From contig NZ_AP017368.1 of the NCBI RefSeq assembly GCF_002355955.1, positions 1,346,057 through 1,410,056 on the forward strand: a stretch of DNA of 64,000 nucleotides. The letters run 5' to 3'. A model generated the notes under the pieces. That model was not told the DNA's origin and made no database searches. It saw only the letters and a program-made list of their open reading frames with translations. The position numbers and the translations under genes were made by a program. Positions 46,956 to 55,811 of this stretch are shown here, in pieces. The stretch is from Candidatus Desulfovibrio trichonymphae (GTDB lineage Bacteria > Desulfobacterota > Desulfovibrionia > Desulfovibrionales > Desulfovibrionaceae). Each line of letters starts with the position of its first letter. Position 1 is the stretch's first letter.

Positions 46956-47075
46956 CCCCCATCAGGTGGACAAAGTGAGAAAGAGCCCCTAGACTAATCC
47001 TTTGAAAACCTGATGGGGGGTTTGTATGTTAGCTGCTCAAAGCCGGGGACGACCATGGGCAAGACGACTACAATC
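46956..47075. mobile_element. Possible IS3-type left end with perfect inverted repeat
   Basis: CCCCCATCAGGT (46956-46967) and ACCTGATGGGGG (47008-47019) are perfect 12-bp inverted copies around a 40-base loop. A short frame follows with RGRPMGKTTT, reminiscent of an orfA start (MGKTTRKR...), and is cut off after a few codons by the thiL end. I saw no transposase body. As the stem lies ~55 bases after groEL it could also act as a terminator. Confidence 0.35.
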
Positions 47076-47084
47076 CCCTTGCCT

Positions 47085-48095
47085 TCAAAAATCAAAGTGA
47101 TCAAAACCGTGAAGGTCCTCCAGCGGCTCGTCGTTGCAGAGAATGCCGGGCTCCGCCGTGACCTCTCCTATATGCGTGAAGCCGGGAACTGCCGTTTTTA
47201 ATGCTGCAAGCATGTCCGGCGCGCAGGAGCCGAGCAGGGCATAGTCCTCCCCGCCGATCAGCGCTTCGCGTACAGGGTCTTGTTTGTTATCTTCCGCACA
47301 GCGCCGGACTTCCGAGTGTAAAAGACGCTCCGGCAGACGAATAACCGCACCCGGCCCCTGCGGCGCGGTCTGACTGTATTGTGCGCCGTCTGCGTGCAGC
47401 AGACGGCGCAGATCGCGGGCAATGCCGTCAGAAATGTCCATAAGCGCCGGCGGACGGGCGTTGGCCCCCGCGCGCGCGAGCATGACGCCCGCGTCTATCT
47501 GCGGCGTGGGGCGCAAATGAGCCGCACAGGCGCAAGGCCAGTCGCGCAGCGCGCTACGGCCGTGAGCTTCCAGCATGCGCAAGCCAACGCGCGCGAGCCC
47601 CAGCGTCCCTATAACAAAAAGACAATCCCCGGGCACAGAGCCACTGCGGCCTAAAAAAACGCCGCTTGGCGAGATTCCGCCCCAGATGGTTATGGCAATG
47701 TGTACGCGTTCGCAGGCTGCAATATCCCCACCCGCAAGGGCTATGCCGTGTTTATCCGCCAGCTCGGCCATACTGCTGTAAAAAGCGTCGAGCCAGACCA
47801 TGTCTGTCTGTGGCGGCAGACCAAGACATAGGGTGAAAGCGAACGGCTGGGCGCCGCAGGCCGCCATGTCGCTTATATTGACGGCCAGGGCTTTGTGGCC
47901 TGCTTCTTCAGGGGTAAAATAAGAACGGCGAAAATGAACGTCTTCCAAAAAAAGGTCGCTGCTCACGCACAGCGGTCGTCCGGCTTTGAGCAGCGCAGCG
48001 TCGTCGCCGCGGCCCAACAGCAGAGAAGCATGAGCGAGCGGAAAATGCTGCGCAAGGCAGGAGAGGACGACGTCTTCAGAACAAGGCGGAGGCAT
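47085..48095 (-). CDS. thiL: Thiamine-monophosphate kinase
   Basis: 336 residues of the PurM/ThiL fold: LLGRGDDAALLKAG, SSDLFLEDVHFRRSYFTPEE, GHKALAVNISDMAACGAQP, GIALAGGDIAACERV, MDISDGIARDLRRLL and ALIGGEDYALLGSC. It adds the last phosphate to give thiamine diphosphate. It starts one base after the stop of the helicase gene and is in the same unit. Confidence 0.92.
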   Translation of the reverse strand: MPPPCSEDVVLSCLAQHFPLAHASLLLGRGDDAALLKAGRPLCVSSDLFLEDVHFRRSYFTPEEAGHKALAVNISDMAACGAQPFAFTLCLGLPPQTDMVWLDAFYSSMAELADKHGIALAGGDIAACERVHIAITIWGGISPSGVFLGRSGSVPGDCLFVIGTLGLARVGLRMLEAHGRSALRDWPCACAAHLRPTPQIDAGVMLARAGANARPPALMDISDGIARDLRRLLHADGAQYSQTAPQGPGAVIRLPERLLHSEVRRCAEDNKQDPVREALIGGEDYALLGSCAPDMLAALKTAVPGFTHIGEVTAEPGILCNDEPLEDLHGFDHFDF

Positions 48096-48096
48096 G

Positions 48097-50247
48097 TCAG
48101 TCTTCCATCAGTAAATATTCCGCCAGAATAATCTTCAGACCGAAACCGGGGAAATTGACCTGCACTTTGTCCGGCGGCAGATGTTTCACTATTTTTCCCC
48201 TGCCGAAAATACGGTGACGGCAAGCACCGCATGCCGGCGATCGCGCTGGTTCTCCTTCCGTGTTCCGCAGGGAATCGCAAGAGGGATGAGGAGAACGGGC
48301 CGGATGTGAAATTTTACGTCGCGTCAGCGTGCCGCCCAGACTCTCCACCCATTCCTCTGCAAGGCCCAAGGGTAGTTCGCGAACAAAAGGGCTTTGACTC
48401 ACGTACAGGTTGCCGCGTGTGGCCCGGCTGTAAATGGAGGCGGGGGCGTACAAGTCAAGATTTTTGCGGGCACGGGTACAGGCAACATACATAAGCCGGC
48501 GTTCTTCCTCAAAATCATCCGGTCTTGCCAGAGCGTGCCGTGAGGGAAATCGGTCTTCAACAAGATCAATGATCAGTACGGCGTTCCATTCCAGCCCCTT
48601 GGCCGAATGTACGGTAGACAGGGTAATGCGATTTTCGTTGTCGCTTCCATCCGCTTCGGGCGATTCCAGCGCGAGGTCGGCTACGAAGATATCCAGCTCC
48701 GCATAGCCTGCGGCCATCTGGATAATTTCTTCTAGACCTTGCCTGCGGCGCGGCCAGTCATCAGGGTAGAGGAATTCCAGCTTGGGAAAATAGTGCTCCA
48801 ATACGGCGCTGAAAATGTCCTCCGGCTTTTGTTGCAGAGCGCGCAGTTTGTCTACAAAACCAATATCCTCCTGCAAACCGGGATAACGGGCTAGAGCTTT
48901 GGACGTGATCGCCGGGTCGCAGAGTGACAATGCGGCATAAACTTTCTGCACCGTCTTTGGTCCGATGCCGCTGTGCAAAGCCGCCACACGCGCGAAGGCC
49001 GGCATGTCCAGCAGGTTGAGTACAAGACGCGCGTAAGCGACAATGTCTTTGACATGAGCGGCCTCAGTGTAACGCAGGCCTCCGTATTTGCGAAAGGCTA
49101 TCCCTGCCTGTTGCAGGGCCATTTCCAGATGGTAGGAATGAAAGCCCGCACGGAACAGCACGGCAATTTCATGCGGCAGATATATGTCAAGCAATTCACG
49201 TATGCGGCGAACCACCAGAGTGGCTTCACTCATGTCGCTCAAAGGCATGACAAGACGCACAGGGTCGCCGCCTTCCGTACGGGTAAAGAGCGTCTTGTGG
49301 AAAGACTCCGCCGCGTTCGCCAGCAAACTGTTAGCCACCTCCAGCACCGGCTTTGTGGAACGATAGTTTTCTTCAAGGCGAATAACGCGCGTTCCAGGAA
49401 ATATTTTTTGAAAATCAAGTATATTCCGTACATCTGCGCCACGAAAAGCATAGATGGACTGGGCCTCGTCGCCCACGGCCATCACATTGCACGGATCAGC
49501 CCCTACTTCCCCTGCAGCCCTGACACCGGCCAGAAGACGCGTGATGCGGGCCTGCACTCTGTTGGTATCCTGGTATTCGTCCACCAGAATATGGGTAAAA
49601 CGCCGACGCAAGATTCGCGCGGCCGTCTCGTCAGCCAGCAGCCCCTCCAACTCGAACAGCAGATCATCATAATCGAACAGGCCCTTTTCACGACGCCATG
49701 CCGTATAGGCGACTTCGAGCGACACCAGGGCTTCAGAGTGCGGCAGCAGATGAAAAGCCTCCCTCTCAAGCACATCCGCAAGCGGCAATTCTTTGTTGCG
49801 GGCCTTGCTGAAAAAGCCAGCTATGGTTTGTGTTTTCGGGAAGGAACGATCCCCACGTCCCAGCTTGAGTGCCTCTTTGCAGTGTCGTATCGCGTCGGTA
49901 ATATCTGACGCGTCCATGAGAGTGAAGGGGCGGCCATTCAGCCAGAGCGGATGGTTAGCGCGCAACGCTCCGTACGCGAACGCGTGAAAAGTGCCTCCTT
50001 GCGTTCTGGACAGACCCGCGCCAAGCAACAATCCCGCTCTGTGAAGCATCTCATGAGCGGCCTTGCGCGTGAAGGTCAACAACAGAATGGACTCGGGCGG
50101 CGTGCCGTGCTCCACAAGCCAGGCCAGACGATAGATGATGGTGCGTGTCTTCCCGCTGCCCGCGCCGGCCACCACAAGCACAGGGCCGTCGCCGCTGGTG
50201 ACGGCTTCATACTGTGCTTCGTTCAGGGTAGCGGTGTAGTCAATCAT
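48097..50247 (-). CDS. UvrD/Rep-family ATP-dependent helicase
   Basis: 716 residues, superfamily 1A. LNEAQYEAVTSGDGPVLVVA, Walker A GAGSGKTRTIIYRLA, LLLTFTRKAAHEM, Walker B ILVDEYQDTN, GDEAQSIYAFRGADVRNIL, RLEENYRS, and the late motifs LSTVHSAKGLEWNAVLIIDL and RRLMYVACTRARKNLDLY. All helicase motifs are present. It could be UvrD (excision and mismatch repair) or a PcrA/Rep type; sequence alone does not decide. The C-terminal tail has a Cys pair (ACGACRHRIFG) and KVQVNFPGFGLKIIL, a UvrD-type end. Confidence 0.9.
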   Translation of the reverse strand: MIDYTATLNEAQYEAVTSGDGPVLVVAGAGSGKTRTIIYRLAWLVEHGTPPESILLLTFTRKAAHEMLHRAGLLLGAGLSRTQGGTFHAFAYGALRANHPLWLNGRPFTLMDASDITDAIRHCKEALKLGRGDRSFPKTQTIAGFFSKARNKELPLADVLEREAFHLLPHSEALVSLEVAYTAWRREKGLFDYDDLLFELEGLLADETAARILRRRFTHILVDEYQDTNRVQARITRLLAGVRAAGEVGADPCNVMAVGDEAQSIYAFRGADVRNILDFQKIFPGTRVIRLEENYRSTKPVLEVANSLLANAAESFHKTLFTRTEGGDPVRLVMPLSDMSEATLVVRRIRELLDIYLPHEIAVLFRAGFHSYHLEMALQQAGIAFRKYGGLRYTEAAHVKDIVAYARLVLNLLDMPAFARVAALHSGIGPKTVQKVYAALSLCDPAITSKALARYPGLQEDIGFVDKLRALQQKPEDIFSAVLEHYFPKLEFLYPDDWPRRRQGLEEIIQMAAGYAELDIFVADLALESPEADGSDNENRITLSTVHSAKGLEWNAVLIIDLVEDRFPSRHALARPDDFEEERRLMYVACTRARKNLDLYAPASIYSRATRGNLYVSQSPFVRELPLGLAEEWVESLGGTLTRRKISHPARSPHPSCDSLRNTEGEPARSPACGACRHRIFGRGKIVKHLPPDKVQVNFPGFGLKIILAEYLLMED

Positions 50248-50308
50248 ATTTTATGAGAACCAACTATCTTTTGCGATATGACGGCTCACGCTTGCAGGCG
50301 GAACACGG

Positions 50309-50563
50309 TCAGGCGTCAAGCGTTCCTTTGGCATTCAACGCGTCAGCGATCTCGCGCAGAGCGGAAAGACTGCTCATCGCTTCTTCCTCGGTCAGGACAT
50401 GCAACGCAAATCCGGCATGAACAATGAGAAAATCGCCGATTTTGGACGGCACTGGCAAAAGCATGGTGGATGCCGTCAGGAATGTCTGGCTTTCGCCAAC
50501 ACGCACGCGGACCATTCCCTCTTCCAGAAATTCCACAACCTGTACGGGAATGGCTAGACACAT
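50309..50563 (-). CDS. hypC: Hydrogenase maturation chaperone HypC
   Basis: 84 residues starting MCLAIPVQVVEFLEEG; Cys2, exposed after methionine removal, is the residue that binds the Fe(CN)2CO unit and HypD. FLIVHAGFALHVLTEEEA is the C-terminal signature. GAGG lies six bases before the start at 50563. It follows hypE in the hypD-hypE-hypC unit. Confidence 0.93.
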   Translation of the reverse strand: MCLAIPVQVVEFLEEGMVRVRVGESQTFLTASTMLLPVPSKIGDFLIVHAGFALHVLTEEEAMSSLSALREIADALNAKGTLDA

Positions 50564-50584
50564 GGGATACCTCAAAAAACAGAA

Positions 50585-51592
50585 TTAACAGATTCTGGGC
50601 AACGGCACGCCCTCAGGCATGGAGAGAATACGTCTGCCGCCGATGCGCGTTTGCAGCGTCACGCGACAGGCCTTGTCGCCGACCACAGTGCCGATGCGCG
50701 CGGCTTCCACTCCATAAGGAGAGGCGCGCATGGCCGCCAACGCGTCTTCGGCGCGATTTTCCGGCAGAATACAGATACACTTGCCTTCATTGGCAAGATA
50801 CAGGGGATCAAGTCCAAGAAAAGAACAGCCGCTTTTGACGGACTCGTGCACTGGAATGGCCTCTTCCTCAAGCAGCATTGACACTCCGGACTGTTCCGAT
50901 ATTTCATTAAGCGTGGCGGCAAGTCCGCCCCGCGTCGGGTCGCGCAGAACGTGCACCGGCCCGGCGGCATTGATGACCTCAGCGATCATATGGTTTAACG
51001 GCGCCGAGTCGGAAGTGACATCCGATAAAAAGGAAAGATGTTCACGGCTGCCCATAATTGTCAAACCATGATCGCCCAGAGCTCCGCTGACAAGCACTGC
51101 GTCGCCGACTCTGGCGTTGTGGCCGGATGGCGTCGGGTCGGCAAAAATTGAACCTATGCCTGTGGTATTGATAAACATTTTGTCACATGCCCCTCGCGGC
51201 ACCACCTTGGTGTCGCCGGTCACAATCAGAACGCCCGCTTCTTTTGCCGCACCGGCCATGTCCTGAACGAGGCTCTCAAGCAGTTCAAGCGACAGGCCTT
51301 CTTCCAGAATAAAGCCGCAGCTTATGTATTGCGGCCGCGCGCCGAGCATGGAAACGTCGTTGACCGTGCCGTGCACGGCAAGTGTGCCTATGCTGCCGCC
51401 GGGGAAAAGCAGGGGTGTTACTGTGTAGGAATCTGTGCTCACGGCGATCGGGGCATGCACGTCGCGCAGCAATGCCGCGTCGTCAAGTCGCGCCAGCAGG
51501 GGATTGGCGAAATGCCGCAAAAAACATTGGGCTGTCAGACGTTGGGAAGCAAGACCACCGCTGCCGGCGTCGAGCAGAAGGCAGGTGTCCAT
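50585..51592 (-). CDS. hypE: Carbamoyl-dehydratase HypE
   Basis: 335 residues of the PurM/ThiL fold: LLLDAGSGGLASQRLTAQCF, HGTVNDVSMLGARPQYISCG, GDTKVV, GALGDHGLTIM and RDPTRGGLAATLNEIS. It ends in PRIC, whose cysteine carries the thiocarbamate that is dehydrated to cyanide for NiFe hydrogenase. Its ATG overlaps the hypD stop (TGATG). Confidence 0.95.
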   Translation of the reverse strand: MDTCLLLDAGSGGLASQRLTAQCFLRHFANPLLARLDDAALLRDVHAPIAVSTDSYTVTPLLFPGGSIGTLAVHGTVNDVSMLGARPQYISCGFILEEGLSLELLESLVQDMAGAAKEAGVLIVTGDTKVVPRGACDKMFINTTGIGSIFADPTPSGHNARVGDAVLVSGALGDHGLTIMGSREHLSFLSDVTSDSAPLNHMIAEVINAAGPVHVLRDPTRGGLAATLNEISEQSGVSMLLEEEAIPVHESVKSGCSFLGLDPLYLANEGKCICILPENRAEDALAAMRASPYGVEAARIGTVVGDKACRVTLQTRIGGRRILSMPEGVPLPRIC

Positions 51593-52695
51593 CAGTGCTC
51601 CAAATACTTGTAATAGGCTGCACAACTGCCTTCAGTGGAAACCATGCAGGGCCCTACAGGCACGGCCGGGGTGCATTTTTCGCCGAACAGCGGGCATGTG
51701 GTCGGTATAATACGGCCTTTGAGCACATCGCCGCAACAGCAGCCGGGCTGTTGCTGAGGCGTTTCCACAAGGCGGACGCCAAGACGCACGGCTGCGTCCA
51801 TATCAGCATAGTCAGGCCGCACGGCAAGGCCGCTTTGCTCAATACGGCCTATGCCGCGCCACAGGGCGTCTGTAGTAATAAAAACTTCTTCCATCAGCGC
51901 GCGCGCTTTCGGGTTGCCAGCGTCGTTCACTGCGCGGGGGTAGGCGTTGACAACAGCAGGGGCATTGTCCCGCAATTGTTCGGCCATGCGGCAAAGGGCC
52001 AGCAGGATGTCCGCCGGTTCAAAACCGCCCACCACGCCGGGAATGCGGTGTTTGTCCGCCAGAAAAGCATACGGCGCAATGCCCAGAATGGTGGAAACGT
52101 GCCCAGGCAGGAGGAAGGCTTCTATGTTGGCGGCATTGTCGCCCTCTTCGTCCAGCAGGGTGCGTAGCGCTGGTGGCACCAGCTTGTGCAGCGAAAACAC
52201 GCAAAAATTTTTGATCTTTTTTTGACGGGCGGTCAGCAGTGTGGCCGCCACGGCCGGCGCGGTCGTTTCAAAGCCTATGCCGGGAAAGACAATCACATTG
52301 TCAGGATTACTGACGGCGAGAGTCAGGACTTCCAAGGGGGAATAGACAATTTCTACGTGCGCGCCGGCGGCTTTGGCGTGCTTGAGGGTTTGGCCGCCGG
52401 GGCCGGGCACACGCAGCAAATCCCCGAATGTGGCAAAAACAATCTTTTCCCGGCCGGCCAATTCCAAAAATGCCGCCACATCCACGTCATGTGTGACACA
52501 GACAGGACATCCCGGCCCGGAAAGATGGGTGATGGATGCGGGCAACAGAGAACGCAGGCCGCTTTGAAAAATGGACACCGTATGTGTGCCGCATACTTCC
52601 ATAAATCGCATGGAGCGTCCGTCAAGCGCGCGAGTCAGGCGCGCGAGCAGAACGCGGCAGAGTTTGGGGTCATGCAAGGCTGTTTCAAAGGTCAT
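51592..52695 (-). CDS. hypD: Hydrogenase maturation iron-sulfur protein HypD
   Basis: 367 residues. FMEVCGTHTVSIFQSGL, HLSGPGCPVCVTHDVDVAAF and FPGIGFETTAPA are the core motifs, and PGCCCGDVLKGRIIPTTC with CTPAVPVGPCMVSTEGSC supplies the 4Fe-4S cysteines. HypD is where the Fe(CN)2CO group is assembled with HypC. The start at 52695 lies between the epimerase stop and the family N-terminus. hypA, hypB, hypF and the hydrogenase itself are not in this window. Confidence 0.95.
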   Translation of the reverse strand: MTFETALHDPKLCRVLLARLTRALDGRSMRFMEVCGTHTVSIFQSGLRSLLPASITHLSGPGCPVCVTHDVDVAAFLELAGREKIVFATFGDLLRVPGPGGQTLKHAKAAGAHVEIVYSPLEVLTLAVSNPDNVIVFPGIGFETTAPAVAATLLTARQKKIKNFCVFSLHKLVPPALRTLLDEEGDNAANIEAFLLPGHVSTILGIAPYAFLADKHRIPGVVGGFEPADILLALCRMAEQLRDNAPAVVNAYPRAVNDAGNPKARALMEEVFITTDALWRGIGRIEQSGLAVRPDYADMDAAVRLGVRLVETPQQQPGCCCGDVLKGRIIPTTCPLFGEKCTPAVPVGPCMVSTEGSCAAYYKYLEH

Positions 52696-52709
52696 GGCGC
52701 TGCGTCTTG

Positions 52710-53732
52710 TCACAGATTTGCCACATACCAGTCTCCGGCCAGCCGTAGCCCTTCACGGACATCATAGCGCGGTTCATAGCCGAGCAAGATTTTGGCGCGG
52801 CTTATATCTGCAAGGGAATGCCGCACGTCGCCTGCCCGAAAATCACGGTACTCGGCAACGGCGGTGCCGGCCTCGGGCAGATGGCAGGCCACTTCTTCCC
52901 GTATCAGGTCAAAAAGCTCGTTAAGCGTAGTGCGCTGTCCAAAGGCCACATTATATATTTTATTGCGGTTTTCTTCTCCGGCAAAGCTCGCCAGCAGATT
53001 GGCCTGCACCACGTTACCTATATAGCAGAAATCGCGGCTGGTTTCCCCGTCGCCGTTCACATAGACGGGTTCCTGTTTGAGAAGGCTTGCGAACCATTGC
53101 GGAATCACGGCCGCATATGTGCTGTAGGAATCCTGCCGTTGCCCGAAGACGTTGAAATAACGTAAACCCGTTCCGGCAAAGCCGTAGCAGCGGGCAAAGA
53201 CGTCCGCATAGAGCTCGTCCACATACTTTGTGACAGCGTAGGGAGAGAGCGGACGGCCGATAACGTCTTCCATCTTGGGCAGTTCCGGCGAATCGCCGTA
53301 AGTGGATGAGGAAGCCGCGTAGACAAAGCTCTTGACGCGTGCGTCGCGCGCGGCAACAAGCATGTTTATAAAACCGGTGATATTGCAGCTGTTGGAGAGG
53401 ATGGGGTCGTCAATGGAACGCGGCACGGAACCGAGGGCCGCCTCGTGCAGCACATGGTCGACGTTCGCGCAGACCGCGTGGCAGGTGTCCATATCCCGTA
53501 TGTCGCCTTCAATAAAAGTGAAACGCCCCCAGGCGTCCGGGCCGACAAGATCGCGTACCATGTCGAGATTTTTTTGATATCCTGTAAGGAAATTGTCGAT
53601 CCCTGTCACAGTTTGCCTCAGCCGCAATAAATGTTCCAGCAGGTTGGAGCCGATAAAACCTGCAGCGCCGGTCACAAGCCAGCGGGAGGGTTTTTTTTGC
53701 AGTGTGTCGCACAAAACGGAATAGGCGTTCAT
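52710..53732 (-). CDS. NAD-dependent epimerase, UDP-N-acetylglucosamine 4-epimerase-like
   Basis: 340 residues, extended SDR family. [19 protein letters not shown] holds the NAD loop; the catalytic set is SSSTYGDSP with [13 protein letters not shown] (YxxxK); [13 protein letters not shown] and [20 protein letters not shown] are typical of WbpP/TviC-like UDP-GlcNAc(A) 4-epimerases. It likely makes UDP-GalNAc-type sugars for surface glycan. AAGGA lies before the start at 53732. The upstream extended frame overlaps tsaB and is not used. Confidence 0.82.
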   Translation of the reverse strand: MNAYSVLCDTLQKKPSRWLVTGAAGFIGSNLLEHLLRLRQTVTGIDNFLTGYQKNLDMVRDLVGPDAWGRFTFIEGDIRDMDTCHAVCANVDHVLHEAALGSVPRSIDDPILSNSCNITGFINMLVAARDARVKSFVYAASSSTYGDSPELPKMEDVIGRPLSPYAVTKYVDELYADVFARCYGFAGTGLRYFNVFGQRQDSYSTYAAVIPQWFASLLKQEPVYVNGDGETSRDFCYIGNVVQANLLASFAGEENRNKIYNVAFGQRTTLNELFDLIREEVACHLPEAGTAVAEYRDFRAGDVRHSLADISRAKILLGYEPRYDVREGLRLAGDWYVANL

Positions 53733-53874
53733 GCTTGTATCCTTGTAAAGCGCATTGGCGTTAGTTCCGGCGGTTAATGCCGCGTGGACGTATACTTGTA
53801 CTCCGGCAGTCCGTTTCTGTAAAGCCGACCTGCAGGTTACGGTCGTTTCACAACGCATATCGCGCAGATTGACG

Positions 53875-54681
53875 CTAAATTTCACTTTGCGGCGGGCGTC
53901 TGAGCATAGTTTTCAATGTCGTCGTGGTAACAGCACTGTCCATGCCTTGGCATTCTGCCAGAAGGGGAAGGTTCTCAAGCGCATCGCAGGGGCGTATATA
54001 TAACGGTTCGATATCATTCGTGAAATAATCACCGTGCCGGGCGAGCAGGCGCAAAGCGTCCACTGAAGGGCTGACAAGTTCCGGCATGCGGCACAGACCG
54101 GTCGGCAGTCCGCATGTTTCAAAAACGGCCGCATTGCGCATAAGTCCGCTACCGCAGACATACGCCTGTCGCACGGCGGCATGTGCAGTGATTTCCGCAA
54201 CGAGGTCATGCGGCGGGCAGAGCGTTGTTTGCCCTGTCGGCTGGGCCGGGATCTGCGGCCCGAAAGAGACAAAAGGCCTGAAGTGGACAAGATTGCGCCG
54301 TGCGTGAGTGAGAACACAGACAGGAACGCCGTACAATAGCTGCCGGCCGATTGTCGCACTTGTGGCAAGCGCCTGCATGTAGTCCAGCCCGGCCAGTCGG
54401 GCGCGGCTTGCGCGGCGCAACGCCGCTGCGGTGGTAAGAACAAGGCGTATGCCGGTAAAAGAACCGGGGCCGCGCACGCAGGCGATGCGTCGAAAATCTC
54501 GTAGACGCATACGTAGCGCGGCGCAAATCTCCTGCAGCGCGGGTGCCAGAATTTCTGTGGCCTTTTGCGGCGTGTTCCACTCTTGGAAGCAGAGCAGCGT
54601 CTCATTGTCGGTGACGACAATCTGCAAAAGATTCTCGGATGCGTTCAGCACAAGTTCAAGGCCGGTGGAAAGCTTGCACAT
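53875..54681 (-). CDS. tsaB: tRNA t6A synthesis protein TsaB
   Basis: 268 residues of the ASKHA fold. [20 protein letters not shown] is the first strand region, and [20 protein letters not shown] the conserved phosphate-binding part; LPLLAECQG ends the fold. TsaB is the partner of TsaD in making threonylcarbamoyladenosine of ANN-decoding tRNAs. It shows more divergence than the neighbours, including the loss of the usual N-terminal ILAIDTS phrase. It lies directly after rseP. Confidence 0.8.
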   Translation of the reverse strand: MCKLSTGLELVLNASENLLQIVVTDNETLLCFQEWNTPQKATEILAPALQEICAALRMRLRDFRRIACVRGPGSFTGIRLVLTTAAALRRASRARLAGLDYMQALATSATIGRQLLYGVPVCVLTHARRNLVHFRPFVSFGPQIPAQPTGQTTLCPPHDLVAEITAHAAVRQAYVCGSGLMRNAAVFETCGLPTGLCRMPELVSPSVDALRLLARHGDYFTNDIEPLYIRPCDALENLPLLAECQGMDSAVTTTTLKTMLRRPPQSEI

Positions 54682-54689
54682 GCCTATTT

Positions 54690-55811
54690 CTATCCCACAT
54701 TTTTAAGCAGGCGCCAGACATCATTCAAAGTGGCAAGCAGCATAAGACAAACCAGCAGGGCAATTCCCGCCCGCATGGCGTAGGTTTGCACTTTCCCGTT
54801 CACCGGCCGGCGAAACAGGAATTCCCAGAGAAAGAAGACTATCTGTCCGCCGTCCAGCACAGGGATGGGCAAAAGATTCAATACGCCCAAGTTGACGCTG
54901 ATAAGCGCTGTCAGCGCGAGCAGGCCGGCAAGACCCTGATGCATCTGTTCGCTCACGAGCTGTATAATCATGATGGGGCCGCCCACCTGATCAAGGGGCA
55001 CAACCCGTTGCGCCAGTTTGACGAAACTTTGTCCGGTCAGAGAAATCATCTGCCAAGCTTGGGCCGCGCTGGCTGGCGCGGCGGCCAGCAGACTCAGGGG
55101 ACGGGTGACCATCGTGCCCGCTGCGCGCACGCCGACAAGCCAAGTTGTTTCATCCTCGCCGAAAATGCTTTTGCGCACAGACTTGACCGGCGTCACGTCA
55201 AATGTCAATCTCGTGAAGGCTTCCCGCATGCTTTGTCCGCTGTCGGACTCCGCAACAGAAGACGTGGGCCGCGCCGTTTCAAAACGCAGTGTTCTTCCCT
55301 CACTGAGGGCAATGGCGTCGGACATTTCCTGCCAGCTTTGTACAGAAACGCCGTCAATGCTGAGAATGCGGTCTCCCGCCTTCAGCCCGGCGGCCGCTGC
55401 GGGGCTTTGTTCACCCACCGCGCCGATTTCCGGCAGCAGGACAGACTCCCCCCAAACAAAGGCCAGCGTCCAGCAGAGCAGCCAAGCCAACAGCAGGTTG
55501 GCGACAGGCCCGGCGGCCACCACGAGCAGGCGCTGCCAAGCGGGACGCAGGGAGAAGCTTTCTTTCCGGCAGAAGCCTTCGGGAATGTCTTCTTCATTAC
55601 TTGCGCCAACCAGAGCCACATACCCGCCAAGCGGCATCAGCGAAAGGGCATATTCTGTTTTGCCGGGCTTGTATTTAAAGAGTTTGGGGCCAAAGCCCAA
55701 AGAAAAGACAGATACCCCCATCCCGAAACAGCGGGCCACGGCAAAGTGTCCGAGTTCGTGAAAAAAGATCAGACCGCTGAGTACAATGACAACAGCCATA
55801 ATGGTCGTCAT
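54690..55811 (-). CDS. rseP: Site-2 metalloprotease RseP
   Basis: 373 residues. The zinc motif FHELGHFAVARCF is in the first membrane helix (HExxH), and NLLPIPVLDGGQ near residue 315 gives the third ligand. One PDZ domain lies between (PAAAAGLKAGDRILSIDGVS), with GPVANLLLAWLLCWTLAFVW as membrane segment. It cleaves anti-sigma factors and signal-peptide remnants within the membrane. Its start overlaps the dxr stop by four bases. Confidence 0.92.
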   Translation of the reverse strand: MTTIMAVVIVLSGLIFFHELGHFAVARCFGMGVSVFSLGFGPKLFKYKPGKTEYALSLMPLGGYVALVGASNEEDIPEGFCRKESFSLRPAWQRLLVVAAGPVANLLLAWLLCWTLAFVWGESVLLPEIGAVGEQSPAAAAGLKAGDRILSIDGVSVQSWQEMSDAIALSEGRTLRFETARPTSSVAESDSGQSMREAFTRLTFDVTPVKSVRKSIFGEDETTWLVGVRAAGTMVTRPLSLLAAAPASAAQAWQMISLTGQSFVKLAQRVVPLDQVGGPIMIIQLVSEQMHQGLAGLLALTALISVNLGVLNLLPIPVLDGGQIVFFLWEFLFRRPVNGKVQTYAMRAGIALLVCLMLLATLNDVWRLLKNVG

